Below the pieces are notes generated by a model. That model saw only the letters and a program-made list of their open reading frames with translations. It did not search any database and had not been told where the DNA came from. 64,000 nt of DNA from Bimastos eiseni (taxonomy: Eukaryota; Annelida; Clitellata; Crassiclitellata; Lumbricidae): positions 34,140,160 to 34,204,159 of the forward strand of contig OY365813.1 in NCBI GenBank assembly GCA_959347315.1, written 5' to 3'. Position numbers and translations under genes: made by a program. This document shows, one piece after another, positions 46,511 to 59,750 of the stretch. Positions within the stretch are counted from its first letter, which is position 1. Each line of letters opens with the position of its first letter.

Positions 46511-48585
46511 GATTGTGTATGCATACACTCAGATTTATACGAACTATTGAACATGTAATATATATATATATACATTTCTTTATATATATAGAGATATATT
46601 AAACATCTTTGTTCAATTTTTCGGGAAGTTTATGTAGCGCCCCTTCACATAATCTGCGTGTATGTTCTTAGTGCAGTCTGGGAGTGAGAAGAAGAGTAAG
46701 AAGGACAGATAGACAGACAGATAGACAGACAGACAGACAGACAGATAGTCAGCCAGGCATACAGACAAACAAACAGACAGAAAGACACAACCCTATTTAT
46801 ATGTGTATCTTTATACATACATATGTATAGAAACACGCATTCGGACAGACATATAAAGAGACAGACAGACAGACATGCGTACACAGAGGGAACGATACAG
46901 GCGGACATGCGATGATTGGCAATTTCGTATCGGACGTCTTGATGGTTTGCATTGAGCCAACATCATCCATTCACATAGGAAGGACATCATCCGCCACATT
47001 CGCTACACTCTCCCCACCTATGGCCGAAAAATGCCAACTGGCGAAAAGTACGTGCTCTTCGTTAGAAAGATTCGTCTGCTGTTAATGCTGCTGTAGGATT
47101 TTGGAATTCGTTATCTCTCTCTCTCTCTCTTCCTATGTCTGTCTAGCAATATCTGTTTGTCTACCTCTTTGCCTGTCTGTCTGTCTGTCGGTCCATCTTT
47201 CGTTTCTTCCACCAGTCCATCCATCCATCCGCCCATCCATCAATCAATTCATCCATCCATTCATCTATTCATCCATCCATTCATCTATTCATCCTTCCAT
47301 CAGTCCGTCCATCCACCCATCCACCCATCCACTTACCTACTTACCCATCCATCCATCCACGTGTCTTTTGCCACCTTTAAAGATTGTTTCGTATTCACTT
47401 CGTCCTCGATCGCACAATCGTGAGATCCCGCGCGCTGACGCACTAACTCGATGCTATACAATTGAATCTATTCCTATTGTGAGTGTAATTAGGCCTAGTA
47501 TTGTTTGATTTCTATTTACTCTGGCTACTCATAGGTTGTCTGTTTTATAATTGCTAGCTATGATTATTTTATGAGTGAAGGCCTACATTATTTTACTCTA
47601 ACTACTTTGAGGATGTCTAATTGCTGTGTAATTGCTTGATAAGTTTATTTTGAGAGTGTACATTTTACAACGTCCATATTATGATGTGCCCGCAGTGCGT
47701 TTTCGATCAGTTCAATAAAGTACATACTTACTTGGTTACTTACTTTCTTTACCTTTTGCATTCTGTATTAATCGCTGTTTCATTGTTTCAGATCCTGTGA
47801 ACTGGGTGGTCTCACAATTACGGCTGTACATGTAATCGATGTTACAGTGGGTAGAGCAGAGCGTAATCGGTGCAAATGAATTGCAATTGAAAGCGGAACA
47901 CGTAAAACTACACAGAATTACGGTTGACTGCCTAAACTCCATCAGCAAACACACGCATTAAAGCGCAAATAAGAGTTTACGAATTACAAACAACTTAAGC
48001 GTAATCCACTATACGGAATTACAGATTACAGCGTAATTGGCGTTACAGTTCTGAACGTAGCGAAGAGATCATGTTACGCCGTGTTACTCAAAGTTCAACA
48101 TCTGTTCTGGATTTCACCTTTACTCTCCTCTCGTGTCTCCAATGGGTAATAGGTGAGTAGTTAGAGAAATATGAATGACTGAATGAATGAACGAACGAAT
48201 GAACGAATGAACGAATGAAAGAACGAACGAATGAATTAATTAAGAACATAGTTGTATTTCTATTGCACCGCATTACAGCATTTCACAGAAGGATGGATGG
48301 ATGGACGAAAGAGAAGAAGCTGAACGTGTCAAAACATAAGACGAGGATCAGACTAATGGCGTCATAAAACAGGGATTTATTTGGCGCCAGTGATACTTCC
48401 GTCCGACTCTTTACTCTTCCGTTCTCCAATTCGTCTCCCTCCATTCCATACTTCGTTCCAATCTCTTTCCCATCTTCCACCTGCCTTCCCGCGCCTGGTT
48501 TACCCCCTCTTCTCTCCCACCTTCACCACTCATACATTGGGCTCTCTCGCTTCATCCCTATACTCTCTCTCTGTCTGTCTGTCTG

Positions 48586-48637
<52 letters not shown>

Positions 48638-48663
48638 ACTCTCCGTCCTACCGAGTGTATTTA

Positions 48664-48712
<49 letters not shown>

Positions 48713-48791
48713 TTCTCTCTCTGTCTTTCTCTGTCTTTCTCTGTCTTTCTCGTCTCTTCCCTTCTCTCTTGTTTCATCCATTCCCCCTCTC

Positions 48792-48827
<36 letters not shown>

Positions 48828-49527
48828 TCCTCCATCCTTTCCTCTTCGTTCTCTCTCCCACTCTCTCCATGTTCCACCCTCCCAACCCACTCCATCCTCC
48901 TCTCTCCACCAGGCTTCCTCTCCCTCCATTCTTGAATAAACACCCATTTGGTCTTGCGTGAAACCGCCCCCAGTGCCCTTGAGGACTGAACTCCTGTTTG
49001 CACTCCGCCCCATGTCCATCTTCGCCAATGGTCCGTTGTCTGCCTTCCTTCTCCCTTTGACGGGCGACTGTCATGACCATGTGGTGCCTCCACACTGCGG
49101 AGAACGTGGCTCTCGATGAGCTATCACCGTCAGAGCGATTTAATAGCCAATAATATATGAGTAATGCTGTTAGAGGTTCAAAGGTTAATCAATAACTCTC
49201 ATAGTCATCACTCATTTACTCATTTGCATCGTCGCTATAGACTAAAACTATTAATACTAGAGTATCACTTCGCAGGTCAGAAGATTTCTAAAGCACTGTT
49301 TACGCTTATCATGAAGAAAATGGCGCCTTATACATGTCGAGTTACAATTGTAATTCCTCCTTCCTCACCTGACCCTATCTGAGCTCAACTGACCTGATCT
49401 CATCTGACCCGATCTGACATGACACGACCATATTTGATCTGATCAGACCCGACTCAAACTGGACTGACCCGACCAGACCCGAAATGACCTCAAGTCACGT
49501 CAACTAACCATCTGCACCGACCTGTAG
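46511..49527. other. 5' side of the channel gene: simple repeats, no recognised exon
   Basis: A LINE-tail scrap at 46630-46655, gacagaca at 46705-46900, ccatccat-type repeats at about 47210-47360, (GAAT/GAAC)n at about 48176-48240, and (CT)n tracts at 48560-48832. The signal-peptide exon of the receptor subunit should lie here or beyond; I found no ATG-initiated hydrophobic segment ending in phase 1. Confidence 0.5.
48560..48832 (+). repeat. (CT)n tracts
   Basis: Three nearly pure ctctct runs separated by short spacers. They give Ser/Leu and Arg/Glu shadows. Confidence 0.93.
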
Positions 49528-50144
49528 GTGCTTCCGGTGAACCGGAACCGCTCATCGAGCCAATCCATCCAGAGGCAGGCGCCACCGAACAGCGCCTGAT
49601 CCGGTTCCTGCTGCAGAACTATGACTCCGATGCCAGAGGTGTGCGCAGCAACAGCACCGTCACGGTCCAACTCCAGCTGCTGCTTCTGCGTATTCAGGGA
49701 TTGGTATAGACTCGCTTGAGTGATCATTGGTGGATGGAGGGGTGAATGGATGGAAGGGTGGATGAGCGGGGTTTGCCTATTGGATATTGGATAGTATTTA
49801 TAGAGCGCCTCTAGTAGGGTGAACTGTTCAGAAGCACTGCCAGGGCGCAAGACTACGCGAGAAGCAGCAGATTTTGAAAAAAAACGAAAGAGGATGAGAA
49901 ACTGCCATGTGGAATTTTAGCTTAAACATAAGGAAAAAGCACATTAAATAGAGAGGGATCAATTGAAGCAAAAGATCGAGACTGAGCCATAGCTGTTCTA
50001 GTAAGATGACCCAAGAGGTAAAGTCTATTGAACGAACGAAGTGGACGGAGGGAAGAAGCTGAATAGGTCGAAGTATTACGCCAACCAGGTATCTCACGAC
50101 AAGACCTGAGATACCTAGTTGTCGTAGTATTGATTGATTGTTTG

Positions 50145-50178
<34 letters not shown>

Positions 50179-52303
50179 AGATGGTTGGATTGACGGATGG
50201 ATGCAGTGATGGAAAGAGCGAGGAATGCACCTACCTACATCTTCGCTTTGAACTATTGGAACGAGGGTCATTCCCGTCCAGAAACCATAATGCCCCATAT
50301 ACATATATATATGTATATATATATGTATATATATGTATATATATATATAAGACCAACAAATCGGGAAATTGAATGAATCAAAAGCCATTCAACAAAGAAG
50401 AGAACGTAGTTGACATGAGGGCGTGATTGGAATGCAAGACCATCTCTGGAAAATATGTCCATAAAACTCCGCACAATCATAGTTTATGAGCGCCGTGCAT
50501 TGAATATACATAGATGCATGTTTGCATATATATATATATATATGTTTTTATGTGTATAAATAATATATAGGTTTAACTAGATATTCTGCATGGAGTGCGA
50601 TTTTTATTCATCCCGCACTCGCACACACTGCCTCTCTCTCTTTCTTTCTCTCTCTCTCTTTTTCTCGCTGTCTCTGTCTGTCTGTCTCTCAGTCCATCTC
50701 TCTCTGTCCATCTGTCTGTCTGTCTGTCTAGACAATCTATCTATGTATCTGTCTCTCTGTTTCTCTGCTTGTCTGTCTATCTATCACACACACACGAACA
50801 CACACGCACCTGCATATATACATATATATATATATATATATGAATTAAAGATCAATTAATTAAACTTGATATAGCCCCTCTTCAAGAAGGATGGATTGAT
50901 AGATGGACCGAGAAACGTATGAATAATGAATGAATGAAGTTACGGATGATTGCAAAAAGGAATGGCATGGATGGCTGGGTACTGAAGGATGGATGAATGC
51001 ATTCTTTCTACAGGACGAACGGAGTCAAGTCCTGACCACAACCGGACTCATCATCTGCGTAAGACACTTAATTACCATTTATGCTTAGAGTCAGTGTAAT
51101 GTGTACATTACAGTCTGTCATTTGACTCCTCGTTTATTTTCCTTTATTCATCCCTCCCTCCCTCTTTCCATCCCTCCATCCAGCGACGTACCAAGATATA
51201 ATTTTGCCTAGTGCCTATAGCTTTGATCTGGCGCTCCACAGTTTGTTGTCTAGCTGGATTGATGAAAAGAATTATGTTTGGCTAGAAGCTGGATTCGACC
51301 ATTCTTTTCATTCATCTGGCTTCCATCTAAATTTCGAAGATAATATAAAATTTATTAATAGATAGTTTTTTCGTTGAACTATATTTTGGATAGATAATTA
51401 AAAATATTATTTAAAGAAATTAAATATAATGATCGACAGAAATAATAATATCAAAGTCAGTTAATCATTTGTGAATCAAAATAGTCTCATATTTCAAGAA
51501 TGAATTAATTGGAAATCATGAAATTTGCGCCTCGTCTATATTAATGCCCTGTGCCACTACACCGCTGGCACCGCCCTCGGAATGGTACTGCCTCCATCTA
51601 TCATCTCTCTTTTCAACCATCCATTCTCCCAACATCCCTACCTCACTTTCTCCCTCTCTCCTTCACTTCCCTCCCTCCTTCCCATCCTCTCTCCCTCCAT
51701 TCATCCATGCACCATTCTAACTCTGCATTTCCTAATTGGTTAACTTTCCTACAGAGAGCATACATTATGAGTTCCATTTGCTGAACTTACAAGCGCCGTT
51801 GTTGCCACCCAGCATCAGCAAGAAGACGTACAATGGTTCTAACACTGTCTATTGTACGAAGGTTCTATCTATAGGACGAAGATTGCATGGTGTCCGGTCG
51901 TTAGGTGATAAGATTGCGGTTTCAATTAATGGAAGCTGGATTGATGAAAAGAATGGTTTGGCTAGAAGCTGGATTCGACCATTCTTTTCATTCATCCGGC
52001 TTCCATTTAGGCATCGAACCTTCGGACTATCGAACCTTCGGATTATCGACCGGACATCCGTACAATTACCGTTGTTACTAGGATTGGCAAGACGATCGCC
52101 TCCAGTGGAACACGGACCGCTTCGACTCACTTCAAGACATCGTCATCAAACCAGAACGAATATGGCTACCGGAATTAGCGCTTATGAACGGGTATCATAT
52201 ACTTCCTTCCGTCCATTCTTTTATCAATATCACCATCAATCCATCGATCCATTTATTGTTATTATCATCATCAGTATTGTTGATGTTGTTATTTTTATTA
52301 ATA

Positions 52304-52357
<54 letters not shown>

Positions 52358-55300
52358 CCTAATTATTTTTCATCAATATCATCATATTAATTATACGATC
52401 TTCTACCCTTTCCTTTGCCCATCAGCGCCGAGGAGCTTGCACCAGACTTCCGCAAGGTTCGCGTCCTGATCCGCCATGACGGACGAGTTCACTGGGAGCC
52501 TGGAGGGGTGTTCATGACGACCTGCGACATAGACATCCGCTACTTCCCCTTCGACGACCAATCCTGTCCCATCCAGTTCGGCGCCTGGGCTTACTACAGC
52601 GCCCGAATGAACATCACTAATTCATCGTCGGAGGTACAAACGCACGATTTCCGGTTGAACGGAGAATGGGAGATCTACATGACGAAGGCACAGTGGAAGG
52701 AGAACGTACTACCCTGCTGCCCAAACACCAGGTATACTCGAACTCTGGTATCGTATGGTATCTAATATTCAGTAGGGCAGCTGGGAGCCCTGCATCACTG
52801 CCATAAAGTTTCACAGTTAATCACTCTCACACGTCTACCAACCCTCTAGCTCACCCACTTGCTTACTTACTTACCCAATTACCCGTACGTAGAGTTCACT
52901 ACTCCTCGCCTCATTATCCACCCTTCTTACATACTTACCCAATCATCAGTACAAAATAAACCTCACCACCCCACCCCCATACCAACCATCTTGTTCACCC
53001 ACTTGCTAACTTACTCACCCAGCTACCCTTGTGTGGAGTTCATTAACCCTTACCCTCTTACTCAGTACTCATTCACCCACTTGCCTGCTTACTTACCGAT
53101 ACACCGGATTGCACCCGTACATAAACTTAACCACCGCTCGCCCACTCTCTAATTCACCCACTTCTAACCTTACTACCAAGGTGGCAGATTGGTAAGAGCG
53201 GTGACAGCGGTCGGTCTGTAACGCTCAGCGTGCGCTGAGTGAGCGGGTTCGACCCTCATCCGAGGCGTCAGTCACTGTGTAGGGACCTTGAGCAAGTCTT
53301 TCGCGCACAATTGCTCTGCATTAGGCCTACAACTGCAATTGCACCGTCGAGGCGTGTGCACTTCTGCACTAAACTGTAAGAAGGGCGATATCAAAAGCAA
53401 TAGCAGTTGTATTGTATTGTGCATTGTTTTAAGATATCCATACGTGGAGTTCACACTGTATCTGCGTCGTCGCTACACCTTCTACGTGATGAACATAATC
53501 CTGCCTTGTACCCTCCTCTCCATCCTCGTCATGGTCGTCTTCTGCCTTCCTCCGGACGCAGGAGAGAAGATGGCCCTCGGAATCTCCGTCCTTCTCGCTT
53601 TCACTGTCTTCCTGCTCACAGTGGCTGAGAATGTACCACGAACATCGCTTCATATTCCCATCATAGGTAAGGGTTGATTGCCCTAATGTTTATTTGTTAG
53701 TAGTTATTAGTCATCAGTTATTAGGTACTAGTAATTAATTAATTCATTTACATAGCGCTCCTTCAAGAAACTTACCCAGAGGCGCTCAATTAATTAATTA
53801 ATTGTTAGGTATTGTGAGTTGTTATTATTGGCTGTTCCTTCTTTCGACACAGCCTAGCCTAAGTTACTTATCCCAGCTACGTGCGTTGAGAGGAAATTTT
53901 CAGATAACACGTGCACACAACACAGGTCCGCAGACAGAAATTCCGGTCCCCAAGGCAGAAAAATTGCTCTCCCCAAAGCATAGAAATTCCGGTCCCCAAG
54001 GCAGAAAAATTGCTCTCCCCAAGGCAGAGAAATTCCGGTCCCCACGGCAGAAAAACTGCTCTCCCCAAGGCAGAGAAATTCCGGTCCCCACGGCAGAAAA
54101 ACTGCTCTCCCCAAGGCAGAGAAGTGAACAGCCTCTTAGACAGTAGACAGTGAATGTGTTCTATATAGTTATGATTAATACGGTGATATTCAGATGCTTC
54201 AAGTTCAAACTGTAGTAGTTACGTGTCACTAATAGTATATTTAATGAGGAATTAAGAATAAACGTTGTTTTGTTAACAACAATATATTTCATAAGTTTAT
54301 TGCTGGCCGACGGGTCCCAAAAAACCGTGGGACGCCTGTGCCCCTCTCGAAGGACCTCCTTGTTCGGACATTATTGTTGTAGTCACCATCAAAATAACAC
54401 AATAAAAGTAAAAATATCGAAATGTCAAAAGCGACTCTGGAAAGAGAGACACTTTAGGATGGGAACTTCACAGTTTTGTTTTGATACACAATTACACAAA
54501 TACCCTATCATCTGGTACATGGCACAAGCTGATAACGGCAAAACATATTTGCCCCCAATGAGGTTTGAACTCACGACCCCTGGTTTACGAGACCAGTGCT
54601 CTACCACTGAGCTATAGAGGCCCACGGCTTATGAGATATAACCCTCGGCTTTTCAATATCCCGTTCTGCTCCAGCTGTCAAATTGCCATTACAGAGGTGT
54701 TGCTGCCGATGACGAGTATTCTGATCGAAGCAGTTTAACGAAGCTATGTACTAACAACAATCTTTAGCGTCGCCCTCCTCCTTTACCCAGGCTTGGACTG
54801 GCACTGCCAGAGTGTGAACAGTGGTGGAGTTTAATCTACCCAAACTTCCCAAAGGTAGGACCAATGATTGTCACTCGAGCATAAAATGAGTGACTAGAGA
54901 TGAATTCGGTTTCAAGGCAGAAAACAGACCGCTACACTACCGGTTCGTTATCAGCATCGTTTAACACACCAACTGCTTCAAGATCAGTGCTATGTATAGG
55001 GCAAATATAGGTACTCTACCCTATTCTACTCCTGTCCCCACCAGATGACCACCCTCTTCATCGACTACCACTGTAGCACCATGCTGTCTCCTCGGCTTGA
55101 CTCCATGGATTTCGACCCGGCACCGAAAGGAAACGAGAGGAAGCAAGCGATGCGTGACAGTATATCCCAAATACGGCTATTGCAGACTTGATTTCGTAAT
55201 CGTAATCGTAATCTCCAAATTTCTAAAGCGCCACTTTAAAGATAAGCGGAGGGCACCAGCTTATTCACGAGCGCTGCGTCAAATCAAAGGGGTGTACAAA

Positions 55301-58300
55301 GGATAGTCCGTGGGCGGTCAGAGTTCGGTTACCAGGAAGTCAGCAAGGAGGCAGAGTAGCTGTTAAGGAGGGTGTCGCTTTGGTCGAGGATTGACAGGTG
55401 GGATGTCAAGTAGTGAGTCTGGGTAAGAGTTCTTGAAAAGGTGGGATTTAAGTTTAGAATGGAAAGCCCGGGGTGTGATGGACAGAGGCGCTAGGGACAG
55501 ATGATGCTGCATGACGGGAAATGATGGTGAAGGAACCGAGAAGGTACAAAATTCAGGAGGTAGGTCGTTCCAGAGACGAGGTGCGGCGTTTGTTATTGCG
55601 TGGTTGAAGAACTTGAGATGAGATGTGATGTGATCGGAGGTCGAGTGAGGGTGAGCCAAGAGGACGATCGGGTAGAGCGGGTTGGCTGGATGGTGAAGAG
55701 TTCGCGAAGATATTTGGGCTGTGAATATTGTATGGAGTTGTAAGTTAATGATAAGATTTTGAAGTGAATGCGCTCTGGGATTTTTAGCCAGTGAAGTGAC
55801 TTGAGGATTGGGGTGATGTGATGATGCTTGGGTGTTCTGGTGACGGCTCTGGCTAATGAGTTTTGAATTATTTGTAGACGTTTGATTTGTGTGGCTTCAA
55901 GGTTGAGGAAGAGAAGAGAGAGTTGCAGTAGTCGAGCTTGGAGTGGACGATTGAGGTAGCAATGGTGGAAGCAGTTTTGAAGTCGAGCACGGGTCGGATG
56001 CATTGGAGGTCGCGGATGTGCATGAAACGGGAGCGAGAGAGGTTAGAGATGTGATTGGAGAAAGAGAGATGAGGATCAAAGGTGACGCCAAGATTTCGGA
56101 CTGGGGCATCCGAGGTGAAGGGCAGGGATGAAGAGTTAGTGGGTAAGTGAATTGCAGAGTCGGGTATTTTCTTGATTTGGCCAGGGAGGCCTATGAGGAT
56201 AAATTCTGTCTTGGAAGGGTTGAGGCAGAGGAGGTTAGATGACATCCATTCGGCGACTAAGTTTACTACATTCAGTAGTTGTGCAATGGAGGTGGAGAAA
56301 AAGGTTGGGAGAAGGATATGTGGAGTTGAGTGTCATCTGCATACAGGTGGTGGTCAACAGAGGAGGATTGTATGAGATGACTTAAGGGTGTGGTATAGAG
56401 GATGAAGAGGAGTGATCCTAGGACGGAGCCTTGAGGGACACCACATGTGAGTGGAAGGGGTTGCGAGCAGAGTTTGGAGGCCTTGACAGAGAAGGATCTG
56501 GAAGATAAGTAGGATTGGAACCAGAGTAGAGCAGTCCCAGAAACGCCAAACCAAGAGGATAGTCTAGTCAGGAGAAGGCTGTGGTCAATGGTATCAAATG
56601 CAGCAGAGATGTCGAGGAGGCAGAGGCAGGAAACTTGTTGATGACTGGCGGCAGATACCAATTTGTTATATAGAGAGACAAGCAGAGCTTCTGTGGAGTG
56701 GTGTTTAGTGAAGCCTGATTGGTGGGGGTTTAGCAGTGAGTTTGTTGAGAGGTAGTCATTAAGGCGGGTAAGAACAATTCTTTCAGTTAGTTTAGATAGC
56801 AAGGAGAGGTTGGAGATGGGACGGTAGTTAGAAAGATTTTCTTTGCCTAGATGTCCTTTTTCAGTAGGGGAGAGACGATAGATTGTTTAAAGACTACAGG
56901 AAAATTTCCGGTAGAGAGCGAAAAATTGATGATTTTAGTGATGACAGGAACAAGGATTGAGGCACAGTCTTTTAGGAGAGAGGTGGGGATAGGATCGAGT
57001 TCACATTGCTTGTTAGGAAGGGAATTTAGGAGGAATAGTACTTCTGATTCAGTGGCAGGAGATAGAATTGAAAGCGATGACTTATGGGAAGGCGGAGTAG
57101 GGTTGGGAGAAATCAGTGGAACAGTGCTGAAGGAGTTGGAGGCTAGAAGAAATTGTAGTGTGCAACGAAGAGATCAGATTTTGTCTGAGAAGAAAGAGCA
57201 GAAGGTGTCAGCGATAGAGGCCGTGGGGATGAAGCTGGGCAGTTGTGAGGGAGACTTACGATGAAGAAGAGAATTGATAGCTTTCCAGAGGTGTCTAGGA
57301 TGGGAGGAATTGGAGTGGTTAAGCGAGAAGTAGTATTTTTTCTTGGCTGCAGCGATAAGGTTATGGTATCTGTGTGTGGCTGATTTGAGGGCAGACAGGG
57401 TTTTTGCTTTAGATGTTGAGTCTTTGGCGCGCTTGCACGTGTGCTCAAGGCGTCTGCGGAAGGTTTTGAAAGCTTGGAGATAGGAGGTGAACCAAGGGTT
57501 AGATGTGCGTGAGCTGTGTTTGATAATGAGTGGTGCATGAGTGTCAAGGAGGTTGGAGAGTGTTGAATTGTAACAAGATCATCTAGAGAAGGAGGAGGAT
57601 TGAGGACAAGTTCGGCGTTAAGAATGTCCTTGATGAAGGCCTGACGGTCGATGGACCCGATGGAACGAGATGACTGAGTGGTTGGAAGAGGGCGAGGAAA
57701 AGGCTTAATTTCGAAGTCAACAATGATAAGGTAGTGGTCGGTAATGTCTAGAATTGAGTGTGATAGCTTGGGAGATAGGTGGGAGGCTGCGGAAGTGATA
57801 ACAAGGTCGAGTGTGTGGTTCTTGATGTGGGTCGGAAAGTTGGACGAGATTGAATAATGAGAGAAGGCTGAGGAAGCCAGATGCAAGAGGATCAGAGAGA
57901 TTGTCGACATGGATGTTGAAGTCGCCCGTGCTTATGAATTCTTTAGGGGTAGTTGCAGCGAAGGAGAGGAGAGATCCAAATTCGTCAAGAAAAACAGACG
58001 GTTTGGAGGAGTAGGCAGAGGAAGTTGGAGGACGGTAGATGTTGAAGACTGTAAGAGAAGGATGAGAAGAAAGGGGATGAAAACTGAAACAAGAGACGGC
58101 ATTTTGAAAACTAGTTCAAGATGGCAGAATACAGAGAGAATGGATGAGATCTGATGTTATACAGACGGGAGAGTTAGAAAATGAATCATAGGCCATCTGG
58201 AACGGGCTGAGGTTGTTTTAAGTAAAAATTGGAATGATCTGACCTGGTATCCTGAATTAGATGTGATTGAGAAGAGTGTCTACATAGACCGGAAAAATAG

Positions 58301-59617
58301 AAATTAGATGTAAGATCGAACACAGCACTCTAAACAGCTGCGCTGGTACCCCACTATCTTTGTTTATTTGGTATAGATCCGGTGTATAAGCTGGTCTCTC
58401 TGACGTGGCTTTTGTGGGCGCTGAGAAAATTTTAGAGGATTTACATTACATTACTTGTCTTTTAATTCACCCGCAAAATTTAATGTTCTTAGGGTGGCAT
58501 GAATACCTTTATGTCCTTAGGGTTAGGGTTAGGCTTAACCCTAACCCTAACCGTATATAAATAGTAGGATAGGAATTATTAAATAAGAATTAGTGCTGAA
58601 AGTGTCAGATTTTCATGTTTATATGTCATATTTCAATTTCTAATCCAATTTCTTAATACCGCAAGAAATAAAATACCGATACGCAATTTATACGTCACTT
58701 CCGCTCACATCATTTAGGAGCTATAGCTCCTTTTCATTATTATAATGTCAATGAAATTAAATTATGGGGGTGAATTAAAATACAAGTACCCAAATAGATG
58801 TTAGCCCTAGTGGATTCTGTAACACGAACAATTAACTTCTTCGTTGTTTGCACTCTGATAGTGCCAGTCCGAAGCCTGGATAATGGAGGAGGACAACGCT
58901 AATGATCAATGTTATCACACAGTGTCGTTAAACTGCAACTATACACACTAACTCCGCCACTGCTTTGCACGCTGGCGGTGCCAGTCCCAACTCTTAATAA
59001 AGGAGGAGGGCGACATCTTTGTTGTTATCTATCACACAGCGTCGTTATGCTGAAACTACTACTAATTAAGTCCAGCTATCTTCTCATTATTGTCGTTTTA
59101 ATCGCCACTGGTACTATAAAACGTAATTACGCCAGTAAATCAGTGCCTAATGTTAATGTCTAGTCTTGCAATGACAGTCTAAGACTGTGTTCGCAATTGG
59201 AACGTCGTGTGGCCAGGCTGTAAAACCTGATTTGCCCCCAATGAGGTTTGAACTCACGACCCCTGGTTTACAAGACCAGTGCTCTGCCACTGAGCTATAG
59301 AGGCCCACGTTAAACCTATGGATCAACGACCTTTTTGAATTGGCAGAGTACTAAAACTGCCAATACTCTGCATAGTGTGAGTAAATATTGGAATTCATGC
59401 CAGATGTGAAACTAGGTCGCGACGCTTTCAAATGTGAGCGTATTACGAATACCTTCATAAGTTGGCAGATCGCTTGGTAGGCCTATGTTAAACGAATAAT
59501 CTGCCCGTGATGTCCCCTAACAGATGGAATTTTGTCACCAATCATCGAAACCATTTACTGTTCTTTACGTATTTCCCACCATTTAAGAAAAATATAATAA
59601 TATTAACATTAATAATA

Positions 59618-59675
<58 letters not shown>

Positions 59676-59677
59676 TA

Positions 59678-59750
<73 letters not shown>

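Noticed and set aside
53854..54153. Several 60-90 residue frames with FLPWGPEF or NCSPQGRE repeats
   Set aside because: Shadows of the 46-bp minisatellite on both strands.
55046..55180. Possible channel exon after ccccaccag (MTTLFIDYHCS...)
   Set aside because: The upstream receptor exon ends in phase 1, in which this stretch hits a stop; its sequence does not resemble M3. The exon at 61731 joins in phase and continues the family alignment.
56851..57264. 137-residue + strand open frame
   Set aside because: Antisense shadow of the L2/CR1-like LINE, whose domains read on the - strand.
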